Part shown: one piece after another, positions 1-5,159 of the stretch
Numbering within the stretch: the stretch's first letter is position 1
Layout: each line of letters opens with the position of its first letter
Source of the DNA: Actinomycetota bacterium
GTDB taxonomy: Bacteria > Actinomycetota > Thermoleophilia > Solirubrobacterales > Solirubrobacteraceae
Assembly (NCBI GenBank): GCA_005883905.1
Contig: VAYD01000305.1
Span: 1-5,379 of the forward strand
Direction of reading: 5' to 3'
Length of the DNA stretch: 5,379 bases
Notes under the pieces: generated by a model
The model's input: the letters and a program-made list of their open reading frames with translations, nothing else
What the model was told of the DNA's origin: nothing
The model's database searches: none
Position numbers and translations under genes: made by a program

Positions 1-106
1 CCTCGGCGTCGGCCGCCTGGCCGACGACCTCCATGCCGGCGTCCTCCAGCAGCCGCACCACGCCGGCGCGCAGCAGCACCGAGTCCTCGCCGATCACGAC
101 GCGCAC
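1..106 (-). CDS. NarL/FixJ-type response regulator, N-terminal fragment
   Basis: This is the first 35 codons of a receiver domain; the rest lies beyond the left edge. Translation from a GTG at 106-104 gives VRVVIGEDSVLLRAGVVRLL followed by EDAGMEVVGQAADAE. This is the usual beta1-alpha1-beta2 start of LuxR-type response regulators, with the acidic pair E7-D8 that helps bind Mg2+. The phosphoacceptor Asp and the expected C-terminal helix-turn-helix are not visible, so the output domain is inferred from the family. The start overlaps the end of the histidine kinase gene by 13 nt. A GGAGGT at 115-110 lies only 3 nt before the GTG, a short but usable spacing. The overlap suggests translational coupling, and the neighbouring HisKA_3 kinase is its likely phosphodonor. 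Confidence 0.88.
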   Translation of the reverse strand, partial: MRVVIGEDSVLLRAGVVRLLEDAGMEVVGQAADAE

Positions 107-1086
107 GGGACCTCCACGTGGACGGTCGTCCCCTGGCCCGGCGGGCTCGTCAGCGACAGGCGACCGTCGTGGACTGCGACGCGCGCCTCCAGGCCGCGAA
201 GGCCGGTGCCGGTCCCGGGGTCCGCGCCGCCGCGGCCGAAGTCGCGCACCTCGATCGCCAGCGTTCCGTCGCTCAGCGTGAACTCGACCAGCGCCCGCTG
301 TGAGCCTGAGTAGCGCGCGACGTTCGTCAGCCCCTCGGCCACGACGAAGTACGCCGTGGACTCGACGTCGATCGGCAGGCGGCGCTCGGGCACGCCGCTG
401 ACCGAGACGTCTAGCGGCAGCCGCGCGACCAGGCCGCGCAGCGCCGGGCCGAGCCCGCCGTCGGTGAGCACCGCCGGATGCAGACCGCGGGCCAGCTCGC
501 GCAGCTCCTCGGTGGCCGATGCGAGATCATCCTGCGCCTCGTCCAAGAGCTCGACGGCGGCCGCCGGGTCCTGCTCGACCTGCGAGCGCGCCAGGCGCAA
601 GGTGAGCGCCAGGCCCACGAGCCGCTGCTGGGCGCCATCGTGGAGGTCGCGCTCGAGGCGCCGGCGGGCCTCGTCGGTGACGCGCAGCAGCTCCGTGCGC
701 GAGCGCCGCAGCGCCTCCTCGGCCTCGATCCGGTCGCCGATGTCGCGCAGGTAGCCGACGAACGTCGGCGGCCCCTCGATGTCCAGCCGCGTGATCGTCA
801 GCTCGACGGGGACGAGCGACCCGTCGGCGCGCTGGGCGGTCACCTCGATGCGCTGGTCGAGCACGCGCGGCGCGCCGCCGGCGAGGTAGCGCGCGAGGCC
901 GTGGCGGTGCGCGTCGCGCATCGTCGGCGGGATCAGGATCTCGGCCATCTCGCGGCCGCGCGCGTCCTCGTCGCGGATGCCAAAGGTGCGCTCGGCCGCC
1001 GGGTTGATGCCGACGACCAGGCCTTCGTGATCCATCATCACGACGCAGTCGAGTGCTGCGTCAAGGACGGCTTTGACGTCGGACAC
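94..1086 (-). CDS. PAS-domain sensor histidine kinase (HisKA_3 / NarX-DesK type)
   Basis: This 330-aa two-component sensor kinase would autophosphorylate on a His and pass the phosphate to a response regulator. A PAS sensor domain spans about residues 1-118 (C-V-V-M-M-D near the start, V-G-Y-L-R-D-I at the end). A short coiled linker follows, then the dimerisation/phosphoacceptor helix with ERDLHDGAQQRL, where H149 is the expected phosphorylated residue. The HATPase_c domain covers about 240-328, with an N-box around N255 (EGLTNVARYS), D282-F-G-R-G-G, and the G-rich loop GTGTGLRGL at 291-299. No transmembrane segment or signal peptide is present, so it is probably a cytoplasmic sensor of an internal or diffusible cue; the PAS ligand cannot be told. 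The start is a GTG, 9 nt after the stop of the RHH-receiver gene. AGAGGGG at 1105-1099, inside the end of that gene, is the best Shine-Dalgarno. Its stop overlaps the next regulator's start. Confidence 0.95.
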   Translation of the reverse strand: MSDVKAVLDAALDCVVMMDHEGLVVGINPAAERTFGIRDEDARGREMAEILIPPTMRDAHRHGLARYLAGGAPRVLDQRIEVTAQRADGSLVPVELTITRLDIEGPPTFVGYLRDIGDRIEAEEALRRSRTELLRVTDEARRRLERDLHDGAQQRLVGLALTLRLARSQVEQDPAAAVELLDEAQDDLASATEELRELARGLHPAVLTDGGLGPALRGLVARLPLDVSVSGVPERRLPIDVESTAYFVVAEGLTNVARYSGSQRALVEFTLSDGTLAIEVRDFGRGGADPGTGTGLRGLEARVAVHDGRLSLTSPPGQGTTVHVEVPCAS

Positions 1087-1095
1087 CGGCCGACG

Positions 1096-1740
1096 TTACC
1101 CCTCTGAGACGAGCGCTTCCAGCGTGACGCCGGAGAGCTGGTCCTTGGAGAGGAACCCGCGCGCGCCGCTGCGGCTGATCAGGTCGGCGTAGTCCTGGCG
1201 GTCGTGCGTCGAGATCAGGACGACGCTGCCGGCGAGCATCCGCGAGACGATGTCGAACCCGCTGGCGTCCGGCAGGTGGACGTCGAGCAATACCAGATGG
1301 GGACGGGTCCCCAGCAGCTCGAGCGCCCGCGCGCCGGTGCGCGCCTCGATGACCTCGTAGCCTTCCTCGCGCAGGTAGCGCGACTTCACGAACAGCATCG
1401 CGTCGTTGTCGTCGACGTTCAGGATCCGCATCTGCGGCTGCGGCGTGACGCGCTCGCGCATTGGCCGGCTGAGCAGCGGCTCGGCCCGGTCGATCAGGCC
1501 ATCGAGCAGCGCCCGCTCGTCCGCCGGGCGCGCGTCGATGTAGCGGGTGATCGCCTCCTGCAGGACGCGCCACTGCGGCATGCGCGTCGCGCGCCCGAGC
1601 GCGCGCAGCGTGTCGCGCACGTGCGGCGGCACGCGGATCGCCAGCTGCGGATAGTCCTTGACGCGTTCGCCAGGCTTGCGTCCCGCCGGCGGTCGTCCGC
1701 GCTTGCGGATCCTCGAGCCGGCCAACGGCAACGCGTTCAT
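1096..1740 (-). CDS. Ribbon-helix-helix / receiver-domain fusion regulator
   Basis: This 214-aa protein has an unusual order: DNA-binding-like domain first, receiver last. Residues 11-23 are basic and contain an AT-hook core, R14-G-R-P17. Residues 31-69 (QLAIRVPPHVRDTLRALGRA, then a helix ending ITRYIDA) resemble a CopG/Arc-type ribbon-helix-helix: a short strand followed by two amphipathic helices. After a linker, residues 104-205 form a receiver with acidic residues D110-D111, phosphoacceptor D153 (LLDVHLPDASGFD), S177/T178 at the switch position and K199. All the key receiver residues are present. The ATG at 1740 is preferred because GGAG at 1751-1748 sits 7 nt upstream; an ATG further up at 1821 would add 27 residues of no recognisable fold. 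It is first in an operon with the PAS kinase, its likely partner. DNA binding and the target are inferred from the fold resemblance only. Confidence 0.88.
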   Translation of the reverse strand: MNALPLAGSRIRKRGRPPAGRKPGERVKDYPQLAIRVPPHVRDTLRALGRATRMPQWRVLQEAITRYIDARPADERALLDGLIDRAEPLLSRPMRERVTPQPQMRILNVDDNDAMLFVKSRYLREEGYEVIEARTGARALELLGTRPHLVLLDVHLPDASGFDIVSRMLAGSVVLISTHDRQDYADLISRSGARGFLSKDQLSGVTLEALVSEG

Positions 1741-1747
1741 CCTGGAG

Positions 1748-1751
1748 CTCC
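1748..1751 (-). promoter_or_regulatory. Shine-Dalgarno of the RHH-receiver gene
   Basis: On the minus strand GGAG lies 7 nt before the ATG at 1740, which fixes the 214-aa start over the longer 241-aa alternative. The site lies within codons that read as beta-helix sequence on the plus strand, so regulator leader and beta-helix coding sequence meet here with no spacer between them. Confidence 0.6.
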
Positions 1752-1762
1752 ATGGAGGCTCG

Positions 1763-2989
1763 GTGTCCGACGTCGGTCTGAGCCTGCCGTCCATCGGGAT
1801 CGACGGTCCCCAAGGGATCATGCTCTCGGAGGGCGCAACCGCCGACCACGTGCGGGCAGCGCTGACGGGGGACTATCCCGCCAAGCCCTTCGTGCTGGAT
1901 CCCGGCGCGCATCTCTCGCACGCCGACATCGATGCCGGCCGGCGCGCCGCGGTCATCGTCAGCGACATCGCCGGGGCGGGCCCGGCCACGATCACCGACA
2001 GCTACGTGCGCGGCGGCCCGGCGTTGCTCGGGTTCCACACTGGGCAGACCGCCCTCCTCCAGCGCGACAAGCTCGTCGCCACCGGCGACCAGGACGCCGT
2101 TCTGACCTTCGGCGGCACCACGATCGTCGAGGACTCGGTCATCGACCTGCGCGGCGAGAACGGAGCCGCGCTCGGGGCCATCGCCAACATGTCGGCCGCG
2201 GCGACCGTCGAGGGCCGGCATGTGACCGTGCTCGGCGACGCCAACACGACCGGTGCGACGGCGTACTCCAGCAGCCAGGGCGGGCCCGCCAAGGCGACGC
2301 TGAGCGACAGCGTCCTGCTCGGCGTGGGCAGGCGCGCCGAGCGCACCGGCGACGGGACGGCGACGCTCGCGATGACGCGCGTCGACACGTGGCCGGCCGC
2401 CCCGGACAGCGTGGCAGGCGCCGCGTTCACGCACGACGGCGCGTTCTCCGCCGACCCGCTGCTCGAGCCGGACTTGATGCCCGACGCCGGCTCGCGGCTC
2501 ATCGACGCCGCCGCGCCGATCGGGCCGGACGAGTCGGCGACCGGCTTCTACGGCACCGCGCGCGCGCTCGACGGCGACGGCAGCTGCGACGCGCGGCCCG
2601 ACATCGGCGCCGTCGAGGCACCGGCGGTGGCCTGCGCGCCGCCGTCACCGCCGACGGCGCCGCCCGGCGCGCCGAACATCCAGCCCGCGCCTCAGGCCGG
2701 CGACGCGACCGCACCGGTCCTGTCGCACCTGCGCCTCTCGACCAAGCGGGTGGCACGGTTCGAGCTGTCGGAGCGCGCAACCGTGAAGCTCACGCTGCGG
2801 CGCTGCGCCAACCGGGCGTGCACGTGCACGCGCCGGACCGTCCGCGCCCGCACGCTCACGGCCGACGCCGGCGCACGGCATGTGCGCCTGCGACGCGTGC
2901 CGCCGGGGAGATACCTCTTGCGGGCGACAGTGGTGGACGCCGCGGGCAACCGCGGGATCGCCCGCGCGACCAAGGCGAGGGTGGCATGA
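1763..2989 (+). CDS. Beta-helix / choice-of-anchor-Q-like protein with Ig-like tail, probably 5'-truncated
   Basis: From a GTG at 1763 this encodes 408 aa. Residues 1 to about 240 are short, Gly/Asp/Thr-rich beta-strand repeats of parallel beta-helix type (for example ATLSDSVLLGVG). Residues 243-285 run from GSRLIDAA to PDIGAVE, like choice-of-anchor-Q regions. A Pro-rich linker follows (about 292-314), then a roughly 94-residue basic Ig-like domain with PGRYLLRATVVDAAGNRG. The role is unknown; relatives are secreted or surface proteins. The start is uncertain. The frame is open back to an ATG at 1658, but that stretch overlaps the divergent regulator. GTG 1763 has GGAGG at 1754-1758 (4-nt spacing), and ATG 1820 is a weaker option. 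None gives a signal peptide, although the paralogue downstream has one plus about 60 further N-terminal residues. The gene therefore looks truncated at its 5' end. Its stop overlaps the next start as ATGA. Confidence 0.75.
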   Translation: MSDVGLSLPSIGIDGPQGIMLSEGATADHVRAALTGDYPAKPFVLDPGAHLSHADIDAGRRAAVIVSDIAGAGPATITDSYVRGGPALLGFHTGQTALLQRDKLVATGDQDAVLTFGGTTIVEDSVIDLRGENGAALGAIANMSAAATVEGRHVTVLGDANTTGATAYSSSQGGPAKATLSDSVLLGVGRRAERTGDGTATLAMTRVDTWPAAPDSVAGAAFTHDGAFSADPLLEPDLMPDAGSRLIDAAAPIGPDESATGFYGTARALDGDGSCDARPDIGAVEAPAVACAPPSPPTAPPGAPNIQPAPQAGDATAPVLSHLRLSTKRVARFELSERATVKLTLRRCANRACTCTRRTVRARTLTADAGARHVRLRRVPPGRYLLRATVVDAAGNRGIARATKARVA

Positions 2990-4008
2990 CGCGCCGCCTT
3001 CACCTCGTGGCACTGGCCGCGGCCGCTCTCGCCCTCACGGCGGGCCCGGCCGCGGCGGACGACTTCTGCGTGGGCGGTCCGGGGTGCGAGTTTCAGGCCA
3101 TCCAGCCGGCACTGGACGCGGCGCAGGCGAATCCCGGCCATGACCGTGTCCTGATCGGTCCGGGCGCGTGGGCGGGAAGCACCGTTGCGACCGGCGACGT
3201 CGAGATCCGTGGGTCAGGGCCCGCGACGACGATCGACGGGCTGGTCCTCGGCGCAGGAACCACGCTCGAGGACGCCACGGTCGCCGGAGCACCGGCGCTG
3301 CGGGTGGTCGCGCACACAGGCGCGGCGACGGTTCGCCGGACGCGGCTGATCGGGCGCGGCGGCAGCGTCGTGAGCTCGGAGTCCGGTGCGCTGACGATCC
3401 GCGACGCGTTGATCGACGCGCGGGCACCCGAGACGGGACCGGCGCTCACGACCGCGGCGGCCGAGGCAGCCGCGCTGCACACCGTCGATGTCGAGAGCGC
3501 CACGCTCCTCGGTCACGGTCAGGAGGCGATCGAGGCCCGGGCGGTCGATCCGGCCGACCACGTGACGGTGACCCTGCGAGACACGGTGGCAGCGGGATTC
3601 GGCGCCGACGCGCTCGCCCGCACCGGCGCCGGCGTCGCCAACATGAGCCTCGACTACGTAGACGTCTTCCCCGCCGCGGAGGTCGTGCAGCACGCAGCCG
3701 GGACGCTGACCACCGCTGCGGTGCTGCACGTCGCGCCCGGCTTCGCCGCGGACGGCATCACGCCCGCGGCCGGATCTCCCCTGATCGACGCCGCGACGCC
3801 AGGCGGGTTCGGCGTGGGCGAGCTCGACCTGCTCGGCGACCCGCGGCTCGCCGCCCTCGGATGCGGCGAGGCGCGCCGCGACATCGGCGCCGTCGAAACG
3901 GCGGGGTCCTGCCGGCCGCGGCGCCACCGGACGCTCAGGCTCCGGTACGTCCGGCGCGACGGCCACTACGCGACGCGCGTGATTGACGCCCCCTTGACGG
4001 TGGGCTGA
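2986..4008 (+). CDS. Secreted parallel beta-helix protein, choice-of-anchor-Q-like
   Basis: This 340-aa protein has a textbook Sec signal peptide: basic MTRR, a hydrophobic core of Leu/Ala/Val to about residue 18, then G-P-A-A-A with cleavage expected between A24 and D25. The mature start has two Cys (C28, C33) and an F-Q-A-I-Q-P-A-L-D-A-A motif followed by RVLIGPG, the usual entry of actinobacterial beta-helix proteins. Strand repeats continue to about 260. Residues 263-302 (GSPLIDAA...DLLGDPRL...DIGAVE) match the choice-of-anchor-Q pattern. A short basic tail, 310-340, replaces the Ig-like domain of its upstream neighbour. The two proteins are clearly paralogous from mid-repeat to D-I-G-A-V-E. 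The ATG overlaps the upstream stop (ATGA), and GAGGG at 2977-2981 serves as a Shine-Dalgarno, so translation is probably coupled. The frame stays open far upstream, but the signal peptide fixes this start. Function is unknown; an extracellular or wall-associated role is inferred. Confidence 0.88.
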   Translation: MTRRLHLVALAAAALALTAGPAAADDFCVGGPGCEFQAIQPALDAAQANPGHDRVLIGPGAWAGSTVATGDVEIRGSGPATTIDGLVLGAGTTLEDATVAGAPALRVVAHTGAATVRRTRLIGRGGSVVSSESGALTIRDALIDARAPETGPALTTAAAEAAALHTVDVESATLLGHGQEAIEARAVDPADHVTVTLRDTVAAGFGADALARTGAGVANMSLDYVDVFPAAEVVQHAAGTLTTAAVLHVAPGFAADGITPAAGSPLIDAATPGGFGVGELDLLGDPRLAALGCGEARRDIGAVETAGSCRPRRHRTLRLRYVRRDGHYATRVIDAPLTVG

Positions 4009-4035
4009 CGGCCGCGGCGCAAGCTGCGGCCGTCA
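4006..4035 (+). repeat. Inner GC-rich hairpin over the stop codon, GCAA tetraloop
   Basis: TGACGGCCGC at 4006-4015 is the exact reverse complement of GCGGCCGTCA at 4026-4035. Pairing continues through G4016-U4025, G4017-C4024 and C4018-G4023, leaving the GNRA-type loop GCAA at 4019-4022. The result is a 13-bp stem with a single wobble. The first three bases are the TGA stop of the beta-helix gene. The stem resembles an intrinsic terminator or 3'-end stabiliser, but no U tract follows on either strand, so classical Rho-independent termination is doubtful. It is centred within half a base of the outer repeat. Confidence 0.6.
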
Positions 4036-4046
4036 ACCGACCTGTC

Positions 4047-4053
4047 AAGGGGG
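4047..4053 (+). promoter_or_regulatory. Shine-Dalgarno of the methyltransferase
   Basis: AAGGGGG ends 4 nt before the ATG at 4058. Its G run lies inside the right arm of the outer inverted repeat. No convincing -10/-35 promoter was found in the 49-nt gap after the upstream stop: the TTGACG at 3994-3999 has no TA-rich partner 16-19 nt downstream. Read-through transcription from the beta-helix genes is therefore plausible. Confidence 0.6.
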
Positions 4054-4057
4054 ATTC

Positions 4058-5159
4058 ATGGCTGTCACACCGACAATCGACGAGGCCAAGCTCGAGGCGT
4101 TCATGGAGCGCTTCGTGGGCGAGCTCGGGGCATGCGCCACGGCGCCGATGGTGCTGATCGGCGACAAGCTCGGGCTCTACCGGGCGATGGCGGACTCCGA
4201 GCCCGTCACGCCCACGCAGCTCGCTGAGCGCACCGGCACGAACGAGCGCTACATCCGCGAGTGGCTGTGCCAGCAGGCGGCCAGCGACTACGTCTCCTAC
4301 GACGCCGTCGACGGCACGTTCCGCCTGCCGCCCGAGCAGGCGCTCGCGCTCGCGGTCGAGGAGAGCCCGGCGTTCATCCCGGGCGCCTTCCAGCTGCTGT
4401 CGGCGATGATCAAGGACGAGCCGGCGATCACCGAGCGCTTCCGCTCGGGCGATGGCTTCGGCTGGCACGAGCACCATCACGACCTGTTCGAGGGCACCGA
4501 GCGCTTCTTCCGGCCGGGCTACAACGCCCACCTGATCGCGGAGTGGATCCCGGCGCTCGAGGGCGTCGAGGAGCGGCTGCACGAGGGCATCCGCGTCGCC
4601 GACATCGGCTGTGGCCATGGCGTCTCGACGATCCTCCTGGCGCAGGCGTTCCCGAACTCGACGTTCGTGGGCTCCGACTACCACGAGGGCTCGATCGAGG
4701 CCGCGCGCCGGGCGGCCGAGCGCGCGCACGTCAGTGACCGCGTGACGTTCGAGGTCGCCGGCGCGAAGGAGTTCGCGGGCGGCCCGTTCGACCTGATCTG
4801 CGTTTTCGACGCGCTGCACGACATGGGCGATCCGGTCGGCGCGGCGCAGCACGTGCGCTCGCAGCTCGCCGACGGCGGCACCTGGCTCCGAGACGCTGCG
4901 GAAGGACGGCACGTGGCTCGTCGTCGAGCCCTTCGCGGAAGACCGCGTCGAGCAGAACCTGAACCCGATCGGCCGCGTCTTCTACTCGATCTCGACGCTC
5001 GTGTGCACGCCGGCGTCGCTCGCACAGGAGGTCGGCCTCGCGCTCGGCGCACAGGCGGGCCAGCAGCGGCTCACCGAGGTGCTGAACGACGGCGGCTTCT
5101 CGCACGTCCGGCGGGCCGCCGAGACGCCGTTCAACCTGGTGCTGGAAGTCCGTCCATAG
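4058..5159 (+). pseudogene. Class I SAM-dependent methyltransferase with winged-helix N-terminus (Rv2258c-like), frameshifted
   Basis: The first 277 codons (4058-4888) encode an N-terminal winged-helix domain (about residues 27-95: APMVLIGDKLGLY...LAERTGTNERYIREWL). A Rossmann methyltransferase domain follows, with SAM-binding motif I V180-A-D-I-G-C-G-H-G, acidic D207 after strand 2, and FDALHDMGDP at 250-259. The frame is then lost. The expected C-terminus resumes one base over, from 4890: ETLRKDGTWLVVEPFAEDRV through to NLVLEVRP and a TAG at 5157-5159. At the junction SQLADGGTWL is followed, one base later, by its near-duplicate ETLRKDGTWL. Removing 31 nt would give about 356 aa, close to the size I recall for this family. 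Read without correction, the starting frame has no stop before the window ends. As sequenced the product would have a wrong C-terminus; a sequencing or assembly error is possible. The substrate is unknown. The ATG follows AAGGGGG by 4 nt. Confidence 0.8.
4858..4919 (+). repeat. Diverged 31-nt tandem duplication causing the frameshift
   Basis: Copy 1 (4858-4888) and copy 2 (4889-4919) each begin with C and encode ten comparable residues, SQLADGGTWL and ETLRKDGTWL, but in frames one base apart. By hand count about 18 of 30 codon bases match, mostly in the D/G-G-T-W-L part. The unit of 31 nt is not a multiple of three, which explains the frame change. The copies differ too much for a fresh polymerase-slippage duplication. 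Confidence 0.7.

Larger units (their letters stand above)
3989..4053 (+). promoter_or_regulatory. Outer inverted repeat enclosing a second hairpin and covering the downstream Shine-Dalgarno
   Basis: CCCCCTTGAC at 3989-3998 is the exact reverse complement of GTCAAGGGGG at 4044-4053. The match can extend inward by a G-U pair (3999/4043) and a G-C pair (4000/4042). The left arm lies in the last codons of the beta-helix gene. The right arm contains AAGGGGG (4047-4053), the Shine-Dalgarno of the methyltransferase. If the arms pair in mRNA, ribosome binding at the ATG at 4058 would be masked, and ribosomes finishing the upstream gene would open it. As DNA, the same dyad could be an operator. The repeat is seen directly; the function is inferred. 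Confidence 0.5.

Noticed and set aside
113..122. Palindrome TCCACGTGGA, found again at 5243-5252.
   Set aside because: Both copies encode V-H-V-E in unrelated proteins (kinase C-terminus and SRPBCC-like strand), so shared codons explain them better than a common binding site.
1061..2434. 457-codon minus-strand open frame across the beta-helix gene and the regulator.
   Set aside because: It overlaps the well-supported receiver and beta-helix frames and has low-complexity Arg/Ala/Asp composition and no recognisable domain; open frames are common by chance at this GC content.
2816..2831. Perfect 16-bp palindrome GCGTGCACGTGCACGC.
   Set aside because: It lies deep inside a coding domain. At this base composition a dyad of that size somewhere in 5 kb is not surprising, and the GTGCAC units make it partly self-similar. 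No paired sites or regulatory context support an operator.
1204..2985. Very long plus-strand open frame running into the second beta-helix gene (1204-4008, 934 codons).
   Set aside because: The part before 2986 is Arg/Asp/Gly-rich off-frame translation antisense to the regulator and shadowing the first beta-helix gene. The signal peptide at 2986 marks the real start.
3994..4023. Promoter with TTGACG as -35 for the methyltransferase.
   Set aside because: No TA-rich -10 appears 16-19 nt downstream; that stretch is the GC-rich hairpin.
4006..4035. Classical Rho-independent terminator.
   Set aside because: The stem is strong but no T run follows on the plus strand, or on the minus strand in the other direction; it is kept only as a hairpin of uncertain role.
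4880..4895. Programmed ribosomal frameshift in the methyltransferase.
   Set aside because: No slippery heptamer or run is present at the junction, and the flanking duplicated ten codons are better explained by a 31-nt duplication or chimeric join.
3935..4912. 325-codon minus-strand open frame opposite the methyltransferase.
   Set aside because: The plus strand has clear SAM-binding and winged-helix motifs, while this frame reads as the Leu/Arg/Ala/Asp-rich antisense of it.
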